From the NCBI RefSeq assembly GCF_018691265.1, contig NW_024881324.1, forward strand, positions 8,373,730 through 8,437,729: a stretch of 64,000 nucleotides of DNA. The letters run 5' to 3'. The translations under genes were made by a program, and so were the position numbers. This document shows, in pieces, positions 12,018-25,100 of the stretch. Below the pieces are notes generated by a model. It was not told the origin of the DNA. It saw only the letters and a program-made list of their open reading frames with translations, and searched no databases. Source of the DNA: Tyto alba. Taxonomy: Eukaryota; Chordata; Aves; Strigiformes; Tytonidae. How positions within the stretch are numbered: the first letter of the stretch is position 1; each line of letters opens with the position of its first letter.

Positions 12018-15000
12018 GTAAAAAATTAATTCCTAAGAGACTGCATGTCCACATACAGCAGGTACAAAATGCAGAGCTAAGCATTATAAAGTCTTGGATC
12101 AAGCTGCGTAAGACCTTGTGAATTCTGGGCAAACTGTGTATCTGAAACCGTACTTCACCGGGCCCAGGCTCAATCCTGTTGTAAATCAGAACTGAGGAAA
12201 CATCACCAACAGATAAACAACATCGTAAATCCTCTTGCTCTGGCTCCTCTTTTCATTGCAGCACATAGTAGGTGGCACTGAAGACACTGAATAAAAAGGA
12301 ACTAAAAAAAAATTTCATAATCTTTAAAACTGTACTCCTCCTCCGAGTTCATCAATTACATTAATAACACCATCAATATGCCAGAAGACAAACCCTTCTC
12401 TAAATAAATGAGATCTAAGCTTGTTTTCAACAAATTAAAACATGCCAATAAATTAAGGTATCATATACAGGGCAGGTATAAACTTCATTCAGGCCAGCAA
12501 AAGTGCTAGTAACCGTGACTAAATTCAGCCTCTAGTGCAGAGCACTGCCTGTATTTTTTGGTATTTTGCTAACAATGCAAAATATTGAGGTTACTGTTTA
12601 AACATATCTTCCAAAGAATACAGGAACAGTTGGAAAATCAAGAGATAGATGATGTGATAGGGAAGAAGTTTACATTTAGATCAGTTAGTCACACTGCACC
12701 TCCTGGTTCTCTGGAAAATGTAAAAAGCAGGCAAGAGAGTTACATGGGGCAAGACAGCAAGAAGCACATAAGGCTGGGTTTGTTCAAAAGTCCTTCCACA
12801 AAAGAAACAGCCATAGAGCTATCCAATCCAACCTCACATCTGCTTCCAATTTTATAGTCTTCTGTGTCTTTGATGAAAACCCAATTTTTCCCAAAAGGAA
12901 TTGCAGTATAGTTGAGTAAAGAAAGGTCTATTGATAAATCTAATGCATCTTTTACAGAGTGTGATGCTTCAGGGGTTTGGCGGTGGGGGGAGGACGGGTT
13001 TGTCTCATAATATTGTGCTGCATCTCTAAAGCTCCCTTTACATGTCACCACTTTCTAACCTAAGAGGCAGTCTATTTAGAGCAAAACTGAACTAGAGGCT
13101 CCAAGCGAGGTCCCTTTTTTTGTCAGAGTCCCTAGGCATCTTAGACACCCGCCTCCATCTAACCAGAGACAGACTGAGATTATTTTTTTTTAGTGCACAT
13201 TTTTAAGCAACATGAGGTAGCACATGCCCACTTGACACCAGCATGTCCTTTTGACACCCTCTCCAAAGAGAGCAGCAAACAAAGGATAACACTTCAACAA
13301 TAAATAGTGCTTATTTTATCATGTTTCTTTCATAGATGCACGAGAAAATTCCTTATCCTACAATGAGCACTGCTCGGATAGTATTTATGGTAATGCTAGC
13401 CCTACCTATGGGCTAGTTCTAATTCCAGATACTTATATTAAACTCTTGGCCCTTTCAAAGTTAAGAGAAATCAACAGGGACAAGACACACTGCTCCTGTT
13501 TCAACGCACACAAAAACTTTGGGATCTTGTCTGTCATCAGCCCGCTATTTTCTGCTCTGCAGCCTTGTTGTCAGAAACAGTCCCCAGGCTACACGGGACA
13601 CATAGCTTTTCAGGGGGACATGAAAGGTACTATAAATTGCCATCCAACACAATTGAGCCAGAAATCTAACTGGTGTAAGGATGCAAAATTCCACTGAAGT
13701 CAGGGGGCCTGTGCTCATTAATGTCAAGGCTTCATTTCACCCATTAAAAAGTGAACTGTCAGCTAAACTATGCTCTGTGAACTCTTGTGGGATTTCCTGC
13801 CTTCTTAAGTTACGCATTTCCAGTTTACCTACGAGCCCACTCTAAATGCATGAATTTAAAATAAAATGCATTTCCAGAGACACGGGATAGACTGTCTACT
13901 TTACATGCTGCTTCCACTGTAAAAAAAAAAAAAAATGTTTTTAGTGTAAAAGCACAGGTCTTCTCCTAACCGACCTGGGTGGAGGAAAGGCAGAGTACTC
14001 TTTGATGAGATAGGAAGGTCAGGTCAACTGTAGGACAAAGGCCTTAGTGCTGATCTTGCCTTTTTTGCAATGTAAATCTACAGGGATTGTACAAATTAAC
14101 CTGCTGTTTAAGAAGGACAAAAAAAAGTACCCAAACAGCCCAAGAACTTTTTCCTTTTCTGCAGCCAAGACAAAGCCATGAACATACGATACTAGTGCTA
14201 ATTTACTTAACATAATTTCTTATTTGAGCACCTGTCTGGGGGTCTGTGGAAGCATTGGGACTAGATAATCCGCTGAATGATCTTTAATCAGACAGTAATA
14301 TTAGGTGCTAATAGCTCTGATATGGGGCTGTTTAACCCAACTGTTAACACAAAGGCATGCCTGCCACAACTATTTCAACAATGCATTTGCCAGTCACATT
14401 AATTAAAACTAATTCCTTGCAGGCCACAGAAAGCACAGTGTAAACCTACATGGAAAATGTCTAGGTTCTACCATGACAAATCACATTAAAGAAAAAAAAA
14501 TTGAAATTATCCTAAGGCAATGAAATTTGTCTCAGAAAATATACTCTCGTGGAAATTCTCAAATTGTAAATTCACAGCAAAGCTAAAAAGGCTTTTAATA
14601 GAGTCTTCTGAATGTGTAACTATATATCTGTGACTCTGTCCTGTGACTTCATACTAGTCATTAAAAGCTTCTAATAAGTCAAATACAAAGCATTGAGCCT
14701 TGATGAAGGTCCTGAGGTGACAGTTATTTACACGTCATTTAGATGACTGTCCAAGACTAGAGTGGTCTAAGTGAAGCAGCACAGTGAAGTCTCCTAGATA
14801 GGTTAGCAGGATTTTACCTTTTTCTCTTTCTATCTCTAGAGAGTTTAAATAAATTTTATGTATACATTTATCAGGTTATAAAGGGGTAAATTCTTAACCC
14901 CCTGCATACAGATTTCGGGCATAAAACTTACAACTAGCTCAGCTGAAAAGTCTTAGTTAAGATCAGACTCACGAATGATGGCTTATTCTTTAGAAGTGTT

Positions 15001-15460
15001 CAGTTTTCAGAAAAGTGTTTGGCTCTCCAAAAGTCCTAATATACTAAAAGGAATACATGAAAAAGACACAATTTAAGCACTTCAGTACTCAAATGAATCC
15101 CCGAGGATATTTTGGTTAACAGGTAAAATGCATCCAGGTTAACTCCTCACTTCCTTTCCTTCTGAAGTCTGTGAAGGAAGATACAATCTCTGTGGAGGAA
15201 GAGACAATCAGCTAGCAAAATGTGAAGTTATTAACAAGGGGAATGTAGGCCCCAAACCTGTACTCAGATGTGATAGCACGGATCCTTCTGCCAAGACCTG
15301 TTATAGCCAGAACTGGGAGGCCAAAAGGGTGTTATGAACAAGCATATTCCAGAACGCTCAAACACTCTTCTGGTAAAATGGCAGCAAGTGGACATAAATT
15401 TCAGAGATTGACATGTTGAAGTTTTCTCGCCAGAAGGCCAGTGACTGTTATGTATAACTA
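12018..15460. other. Gene desert, segment 3
   Basis: No gene is seen. About 14220-14480 is an AT-rich stretch with repeated TTAATTA-type and GATA-type words that may be a conserved enhancer. The 13668-13710 stretch resembles old repeat text found in sauropsids (GGTGTAAGG ... CCACTGAAGTCA), which I cannot name with certainty. There is a poly(A) at 13921-13935. Confidence 0.6.
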
Positions 15461-15584
15461 TCTCCAGGGTAAAGATCAAAAGCCATCTGGACACAGTCCT
15501 AGGCAATCTGCTCTAGGTGATCCTGCCCTAACAGGCGGTTTACACAAGATGACTACTAGAGACTACTTCCAACCTCAATCTTCC
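15461..15584 (+). mobile_element. CR1 LINE 3' end fragment (old)
   Basis: The order of phrases is that of the CR1 3' tail: a CTCCAGGG stretch, CCATCTGGACACAGTCCTAG, a CTGCTCTAGGTGATCCTGCC block, a degenerate GGCGGTTTACACAAGATGAC, and ACTACTTCCAACCTCAA. The terminal 8-bp repeat is no longer clear. It is diverged by many substitutions, so it is an old insertion. The 5' limit is uncertain and may extend left. Confidence 0.75.
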
Positions 15585-18436
15585 AAGAAAAAATAAGAAA
15601 AAGAAAAAAAAATCTACAAGGTGATATTCCAACCATTAACGTCTACTCACCAACCTCACTGGGAAGTAGTTAACTGGGAAGGTGAGAAGTGTTTCCTTTA
15701 CAGGATTTTTGCAAGCCTTTAGCATTATTTTAATGCAGTTTTGTTAAGTGAAATATTTATTGATACTCTCATTGATCAGCATAGGGAACTCCCACCAAAG
15801 CAGTCAATTGGATTTCTGAGTGCAAATCAATAGCAAGTATTTAAAGGGATATTCTTTCTTTGATGCACACAGGAAACACCCATTAAACAATAATGGGAAG
15901 AATACAAAGAATTATCTTGCTAAAATTCATGCAAAATAAAGGCAACTTTTTGCTAGCCTGTTTTGAGGTTGGTTTTGGTTTTTTTTTTTTTTTTAACCTT
16001 ATTTACATTATACATTACTGAAAGTTAGCCTGAACTCTGCTTAAACTTTCTCACAGAATATAATCTGTTATCTGACTGGCGTTACCTAGTTCTTCACTAT
16101 ACAGGCTTCTACAGTTTGTTTGAAAATGCATTTATTCTGGAATCACTTCTCACTTCATAAAACAGAGTAACTGTTATCGGAATTAAACATAATCTTTATT
16201 CTCAAATAAAGCATCTGTACAGGAGAATGTTTTGTAAAGTAGTTTGTCCCATAATAGCTGTGTCAGTTAGCTTCCACATTTAGGTATGTCCTAAGCCTAG
16301 CTGGGCAGAATTTTAAACTCTCATTAGCAGAAAGCCAGGCTTTATTATTTCATTAAGGTTTACAAGCCAATCACTTCCTGGTTCTTAGTAAATTTACAGC
16401 CCAACATTCAACAGACTGTAAATTGTTATATAGAAATATGTTAGCCAGGCCCTGGATTGAGCTATTTTATTGTATGGGAGGAAAATTAATTTCATCCTGG
16501 AGTTGATTTTTTTTTTCCAAGGAAAATGCATCAAAGACACTGGCACTGAGAATTAACAGAATCCTTGTATTTGTCAATAAGGTCATGCAAGTGTTGATGC
16601 CTTCTGGAAGTAAACTTCTGTTAGAAATGCTGTTGTCATTCATTAAAAAGAAATAGCATCTTAGAAACTTAAAAAGCATCCCAATCTTCCAGAATACTTT
16701 CATTCAAGTGTAGTCAAACCACCTTGCACTTTTTCTTGATACCAACACAATGCTGGTAAATCATGACTATAATTATGTGACTACAAAAAAATATCTATCA
16801 TTACGTTGGACAGAAACATTTAAAGTAGCAAAGAACAGACAACTGCTAATCACCATGGCAGAAGGTCTTAGACATGGGGCATTTCATTGACAATTATTTG
16901 AACTATGCCATACAAACTGTGGCCATTTTCTTTGTCCCTTTATCCTCACACTTGATCAACATTCCAGAACCTGCCTGCATTCTGTATGGAGCCCCGCAAT
17001 TGCTAGATTGAAGACATTAAATGAAAATCAGCTTAATTTAATATGACAAGAGTGGCTTTGTGCTTAGGCTTTGCATCCAGTCACTTATTTACTCCTTGTG
17101 TATAAAACTTTGTCTTTCAGAACAAGAATCTCTTCTTGTCTGCATATCTCTGGTATCTCCTCCTCATTTTCCAAAATGTTTGTTAATGCATGTACTGACA
17201 TTGTCACATACGCATTGTCATCAGCAAATCCAATCACAGATGAACTTTTTCCAGAAATGTATCTGTTCCACTAGCCCTATCAAAAAAGGGGTGCAATGTT
17301 GTCCAGGCCAATGAAGATGCAGACACAGAAAAAAAGAACTTGGCTTAAGAGAGCGTTCCCATATTCTTGGGATCACTACCAAACTATCTCTCGGTTTAGA
17401 TTGCCACAACCCGTAACCCCATTTTTCCTTCCTCTGTGGCACAGAACAGTCTACTGTCAAAGAACATCTGGAGAATTTTATTGAACTTTGGCTACTGAAG
17501 AAACATAGTCATGCCCTGACCTTCCTCATTGCCTTCCTGTAGCACATTATGTTTATGCTATGTACTATTGATCCTAAGACTTCCAAAGGGTTCTCAGAAA
17601 TGTCTTTTGCCCACTATAGAGGAAGTCTCACAGGGCAGATTTGCTCTGTACCCTTCTGGAATAAATAGCATATTTATGGCCAACAACAGCTTGCAGAACC
17701 TAAACTGAAAGACTTTGGTCCTTTTCAGTCCTACCCATCTCTGTCAGTATAACTATTTTCCGGGGACATCACTGTCTTAATGGCACATTTCAACATTATG
17801 GTGGAGGTGGAAGAACTCTTTAGCAACTGTAAATTACTTTGATTAGAAATAAACATATTTGCTTTTGTATTGCAAAGAAAATCCAGTGTTTCGTGGCAGC
17901 AAGTCCTTATTTTAACCTAATGGATGTTCACTTTCAGAGATTATTGACCTGTTTGAAATTTGTAGATGCATTGACAGTAAAGAAGGCAGAGACCATTATG
18001 TGGGAAGATGGGTACACACTGGAGAATTATTGTAGTCAGTTTGCACTGCGCAGCAAAAAGGTCTGCTAATGCTACTCAGTAAAAAGGAGATGCTTTGTAA
18101 CATGACCCTCTGCAACTTTCCCTGAACTGCAACTTTCAGATTACAAACATAAGAAGCTAGTAAGGAAAAAGTAAATGTAGGTCAGATCAAAAGTGATGGA
18201 AATTTCTCTTTCTAATTTCTAACATTCTCTATATACTTGTGCATACCATAATATGGAATTACACCCCAGAAATCGATTAGAAGTGGGGAAAAAAGTATAT
18301 ATATTTTCAGAAGTGGGTATATCTGTGAAAAGAAGAAGGAAAGTCTTCTGGAATATACTTGGATATTGTTTTATTTTTTAAAAGAAAAATACTTTGGTTA
18401 GAATTGCTGGATAACATGTCTGCTTTCTATCTAATT

Positions 18437-18500
18437 CTCAACTTTTACAAATGAAAAAGTGACATACAGAGAGGTCCAGTGCATTAGTCATTCTTGTCCT
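18437..18500 (-). mobile_element. Possible MIR-like fragment
   Basis: TTTTACAAATGAAAAAGTGA followed by CATACAGAGAGGTCCAGTGC is close to the reverse-complement MIR text around the TTTTACAGATGAGGAAACTG phrase. It is only about 60 bp and weak. Confidence 0.3.
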
Positions 18501-21500
18501 GCAAAACAGACTTGACTGGTCAGCCTACAGTGCTGTTTCTGGATTCTATAACCAGAAGCACTGCTAGAAATATTCTAACAGAATGATTTCCCAGCAAAAC
18601 ACTCTATCCAGAGACTAAGGATGCTAGGCATCCTGGTTCTTCTGGCTCCACATCATCTTGACAGGTGGGCAACCGGAGTCTGTATTTAATCTACTAAAAC
18701 TATGAGGCATGCCAGGTGTGGAAATGGTTCTGTATTTAGCAGGTGTGGTGTTACAGAACATACAATAGACAAAGATATCCCAGAGTGTGTTTTTTCCACA
18801 ACTCAAAATGAAAACTTTTCCCAAAGTCAAGCCTTTCCTTTTTCTTACTCAGTTATAGTACAGACGGTGCACAGCCTTCTGAAAAGTTTCACTGAATACA
18901 ACAATTGGAAATTACACAAATAGCATTTAAAATTACAGCCCACACAAAGCCCTCTTTCTGTAAAATCCTTTGATGGCTAACCCATATTGCTGAACTTCCT
19001 CATATACCCAGAATACGCTGCTGAATCTTGTTCCTTCATGTTGTGAAAGGGAACATTTCCAATCCCTCCAAATTCAATTGTTTTTGTGAGTTCCTGGTTT
19101 TTATCCTTCTGGCTAAGGGAGTCCCAAAGGCTCAGCAGGAGACAAAGACAAGGTGCTCATGGCCAAGTGTGCTGCCATTGTGTTAAAAACTCTCAGGTGA
19201 CAAATGAATGCCTTATCTTAAGTCACCCTTTCCCATGCTTTTTTTTTTTTGGAAGGGTTGGCCTTATGTGTAGCTCTTCTTCCAGGAGACCTCAATCAAG
19301 TTAAATCAACATATTCCTGGAATTAACATACAAAATCTAGGGCAACATAAGGTGTTCCTACATTATTCCCACACTTCAGTAGGTGATTCTGCTTTCTGCA
19401 GTCAAGAAACAGACTCCTACAGTATAAATGATGGAGGTTGGTGGACTCATGATCTAAGTACACCCATGCGTCTGGGAACTACCAGTGAAATAGCAAAGAA
19501 ATAAAACCACTCTAAGATCACAGAGGTAAACAAACTGTGGTTTACAGTTTACTGCATGCTTTGGCTATGATTTTAATAATCTTAATTCCATCTTCCCCCT
19601 TTGATTTCTAAGATGTGATTTTCATAGCTCTGTATACAAATGTGTGTGCAAATTGGTATTACAAACACGCAGAAGTTGTGTTGAAAGCTGTCGTAGTGTT
19701 TTTGTAAGAGTATATCATGAAAGCCATTATTTTCTTTTTCACATCCTATGGGAAAAAAAAAAAAAACAACATACATATATGGGTAAGCATTGGGGAATCT
19801 TAATACAATTCACCTGCTCTCTGTCATTCATTCATTACTTATTTAATTGAAAGATAAATTGAGAGCCATTGATTGCATTAAAAAACATTTAATATAAATA
19901 TTTAGCATAAAAATGATACCTACAATGATACTGTGTGGTAAATCAGGCTTTTGATTTTGATTCTGAAGTTCTCAGCCATTTAATAGTGCAGGATATTCCT
20001 GCCAAAGTGCATATCCCAACTGTGTCAGTAATTCTGAATTTTTTAGCAATGTGTTAATGAAAGAGTCTATTTTGAGCCTAATTTTATATCCCTATCAATG
20101 ACAGTTGATACATTCTCCAAAATATACTGATAAAAATTACAACATTGCTTATTTTATTAGAAGATAAATACAAATAAAACATATGCATTGTTTACACATA
20201 AATGTAGTTATTCCTGAATCGGGGTGATTTTTATTTTAGCATTTTTCTATCTGAGATCTTGGCTTTTTGTAGGACTCCGCAAGATCAGTGTTTTTTGCCC
20301 TGCCTCTCCCTTTTCTTTTACTGTGTAACTGCCTTATACAAAGTGATATTTGTATGCCAGCAGGTAATATGTTTATGGAGTAGTCACCCAGACCTGACAA
20401 ATACTGTAGTGTATTTCTTTTGAAAATTGCCCAAGGTGGGGTTATTTTGTCTGCTTTGACAAATTGTATATGCACTATCCACATTATGCTGTCACATCTA
20501 CCTTAGGTTCATCAGTATCTTATTACTAATGCCGTTGTTTCCAAATCTAAATACAGTATGGGGAAAGCAAGCAGGTACACAAACCAACCTATCTTAGCAA
20601 TAATTTCAAAAACAAAGCCTGAAACAATGACACTGTGCAATAGCCTTGAGTGATTTTTTTTTATAGCTGTGTTCAGAACAGAGAGGGGAACTTTGAAAAG
20701 GTGCTAATAGACCATGAATTTGCAGCAGTGTAGTTCACAGCTAAACACCCTCCCACTTCAAGCTCCCACAGGAAAAAAATGAGGGCACCACAGAAGTGAA
20801 TTAAAAATCAGGCAAACAGTCCCAGCAACAACCAGGGCAGTAGCAGCTTATAAGATCAGCTTCATTTGGCAGGGTGCCTGTCATACCATGACCTAAGAGG
20901 GCCAGGGCAGGAGGATAGCTTATGGCTTGCAAAAAGAGGATGGGGCAGGCTGCCAGGGGGAGGGATGGAAGCAAAATAAACATCTTTCAAGCTGATGTTG
21001 AATTACCTTGTTTTACAAAACACTGACAGCAAACTTTCAGGTCTTTTAAATGTGTTCGGAGAGTTCTTCTATAATTTATTTTAGACTGTAGACAAATATT
21101 CTCTCTGGATCAGCTGTGCTACTGGGAGAAATTACTATTGCAATGCCCCTCCTCCTGCCTGCAGGTTTTGTCCCCTCAGAACTCCCAGAGATGCTCATAT
21201 GCGTACTCCAAATGAGACCGTGGTTCCATGACAGTCTAATCTGACCTAAAATGGGACTGCCACAGTCCCTCCAACCCCCGCTGCTGTCCTGTCTCATGCC
21301 AGTAAGGATCCTTGTCTGGTCCCACGCTGCTGAACCGGTTCAGAAAAGACAGAACTACCAAAAAAAAAAAAAAAAAAAATCGTAATACTTCCCTGCCAGT
21401 TCAGCTCCCTGTGGAGTCAAGCAAGCACGAGTGCTGGTGCAAGAGATGGGGTGGGGACTTGCATGATGCAAAGCAAGGCTGCAACAGCTCTGGCTCGGAT

Positions 21501-22088
21501 CAGCTCAAACCATCTTGGAACCCCGCTCCAGGCTGGGCTAGCCAACGCCTGCTATTTAAACTGTTTGTGCTGATCTAGATCTTTCTGCCTGGCTCAAGTT
21601 TGGGAGTGGTCCTAAAAACAGCTTCCTCATGAGATCAGAAAGGGTGGGCAGCCTCCCCTCCCTATCAGTACCCTTTCCTCATGCACACCTGCATGCAGGG
21701 TCTCCTGGAAATGGCCTCCTGCGAGCTGTGAAGCTTACAGGGAGTTTTTGCTTTCTTGTGGCAGGACAGGCATGGATGAGCAGTCCTCTGTGTTGAGCTG
21801 GGGGAAGCTCCCTCTCAGGGGCAAAGCCAAGCTCCCAAGCATCCCACAACAGCCAAGGCACTCTGGGAAGCTGTGATGAACTACCAGGATCCAAGCCCAC
21901 TGTGACAGATGATTTGAATGTAAAGAGATGCCAAGGAAAGATGGTAAAGGAAGGGACACATCAAAGTCCATCTGGACTGGAAATTAAAATAATTTCTCCC
22001 CCTTTCTGATGTTTATTGGGTTTTTCATCAGATCCCGAGTAGTAAGGCAGTAAGCAAAGAGGTCTGTTTGGTATTTGCTGATTTGTTT

Positions 22089-22115
22089 GCACACATCATC
22101 ACACATGATGTGTGC
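22089..22115. repeat. Perfect 11-bp stem hairpin
   Basis: GCACACATCAT (22089-22099), loop CACAC, then ATGATGTGTGC (22105-22115). The arms are exact reverse complements. Confidence 0.8.
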
Positions 22116-25100
22116 GTTCTGGCACAGAGATGGGGAGGAACATACAAACAGCAAACATGTAATTAAGACAGTTTCACTACCTCCAAAGGCCACTCTCTTC
22201 TTTCCAGTAGTAGCTGTGGAATAGTTTATAGCCAAAACTCTGGAGGGCAAAATCAAGGATACCCAAATTACCCACTAAAGAGGGAGAATATCCCACAATA
22301 TATACCTTGTGTCTTAAAAGGTGGGTTTATTTGTCACCATCATCTTCCACCATCTTCCCTCATCACCTTAGTTCACAAGTATTTAGTTCTGCTGGACCCA
22401 CATGCACCTGTGAAGAGCACATTCTGCAAAGTATCATGATGACAGACACATTAGGAACTAGAGTTGCTCAGACAGCAGAGTGATGAGGACTATATGGAGC
22501 AATCGCAATTGAGAGAGAAAAAAAAATCCCGAATTCAATGAATGAGCGAGGAAAGACTGGATTCACTGGGAAAAGCACTGGAGTTTCTGAGGAAACAAAG
22601 GGAGGAACCAGTTCAGTTAGAAGAAAACCCTGAAGCCACCTTTTAAATGCAGGAGCTGGTACTGGGAGGCACATCTATACCTTACAAGTTCCCAGCCTGT
22701 GACATTTCACTTACAGCAGCACAATGGTTGAGTGATATGGCTTGGGAAAGGAGCGGGAGGAACATTGCTCACATTTCAAATCATGAGGCAGAAAAATATC
22801 TTAAATATCTTAATAGCCTGAAACTACTGCAACATTTTCTTGGAGGGGAGGGGAACAAACATTTATACTGGGAAGAGTAAGAGAGAAAGATGTAGTCAGG
22901 GGTAAGCTCTGTAAAGCAAAATGTCCGACCTATAAGCTTGCAGAACTGCTTACTGAAATGAAGACACTAAAACTAAAAATTACTTTTTCTCTCTCTTTTT
23001 TTTTTTTTTTTTTTTGTTAAAAAAAAAAGTAACTGGCTGTTTGGCAATGAGCTGAACAGTTTTGTTTATTGCCAATTGCTTTGCTTTACTGTCAGATGCC
23101 AATTTATACCCTAAATGTCTTTGGGTTGAGACCACTGGCCTGTTCAGGGGGTAATCCAGTGGCCAGCACAGAACTGCCCTGTAGGTGCGCTTCATTTGTA
23201 ACATAATGGAGATGTGCATTCTCTGTGATAAGGGGAATGCTCCAAACTGTATGAACACTTAAGCCAATAATGTTATCTGATTTTCCCCCACAAAAAAATA
23301 AAAAGTGGATTAAGCTCTGCTTTTTCAGATTCTCAGAAGAAATAGAAAGATCTTCTCTGCCAGTTGCAGATGTGTTCTATTTTTTCCCTACATCAGAGCT
23401 TCTGAATCACTCTTAGTAATAGGCAAAGGCTATTCATACCAAATGGGGAAGTTCTCACACACTGTGATGATAAAGCATTTCATCCATTTGCAAAAAAAAA
23501 AAAAAAAAAAAAATTGAAGAAAACACTACCCACAGAACTGCAACATCGCATCATCTGCGCTTTGCTGAATGTTCACAGAACAACACTGGAAGTCATTGAA
23601 GTGTCAGATAGTGATTTCATCATGTGTCAGGCCTCCCACTAATAAATGATTCATCTTTCTCAGTACTGACACCTCAAAGAATTAAGGAGGAGAAGAAAGA
23701 AATTCATAAACTTTAAAGTGAGAAGTACTCTACTGATATTATACTTTCCAAGTAAACAGAAGCTTACACACACAATAAGAATGTGTTTAGAATTTAACCT
23801 TCCATTTATCTGAAGCATACTTCTAAGTTTTAAAAGTGGATCTATTACAGAAAAAATGTATCATGGCACTCCATGTGTATTATATCACCATAATACACAG
23901 AGGTAAACTGCTCAATTCATGAATATGAGATTTCACACACAATTCACACACCCCACCCCCCCAGCTTTGTGAACTGAAACTGGAATTGGGAAGAAATCTT
24001 TTCTGGTATTAGGAAGAAAACTTTTCTAGTTTACATAGCAGTGATTAACAGTATGTTGGTGACAGTAAGTCTGCCCCAACCTCTGAGTACTGATTAGGAT
24101 TGTAAAAGCAAATCTAGCTCCTCTTGAAGCCAATGAGCAATTTACAACTGACTCTAATGGAAATGGCACTGGAAGAAAATTTGTCATTTTAATATGATTT
24201 TACATTATTGTTCTTTGATGCTTCACAAAGCCAGAACGTCTCCCATTGATGACAGTAGCTCTACTGGATGAACGGGACTAACTAGTAATCCAAACTTACT
24301 TCTCTCAGAAAGTATGAACTTAAATGCAGACCCAAACCAGGCAATGTACTTCTCAAGATACTATCATTTTAGCTTGGTTTGCTAAAATACTGAAGTTTGT
24401 GTAGTCACACACTGAGTTTCCAGTTATTTTTTTTCTATTTCAACAAAATATAGTAGAGATACAGAGGTCTCAAATTCCTGAATTCTTTGTAAAAAAATAA
24501 ATAGCTAGAAGAAGAAGGAGATTCTAAAAGTGTCCTAACAAAAAAAAAAAAAAGCTGTAACGTGAATTTAAACCTTATGAAACATTAAAGAATCCGCATG
24601 GGAGAGAGACCTAACAAACGACCCCACTGTAGGAAAAAAGAGACAACTGTAATTCACTATGAAACCATGAGACACCGACCTATGGAAAACCAGGCTTTGC
24701 TGGTTCTGCCGCTAATGGAGCTCCTTTGGCTGTAGGAGGGTTTTTTTGTTGGTTTGGTTTGGTGATATTTTTTGTTTTTTCCCTTCTCATCAGAACAGCA
24801 TCTATTATAAACAAAACACTTCAATCAGTAGATTCAAAGCTGGAAGAGCATATGGATGCAGAATTTATCCCACTTGATTCCTCTCCTGGAGTGGGGAAAA
24901 GAAGAGAATTAGATGAAGATGATAAAGTTTGGACTTGGACTCAGAGACCCATTCTCAGCAGAAATAATTAGGCTGGTAGGAAAACTGCTGGGGACAGGAA
25001 AAAGCCACAACCCCTGAGGTCTCATGTCCTACCTAAGGAGGTACTCATTCCTTTGGCTCACTCTGAATATGTATACCAGAGATACCAACATGATGAATGG

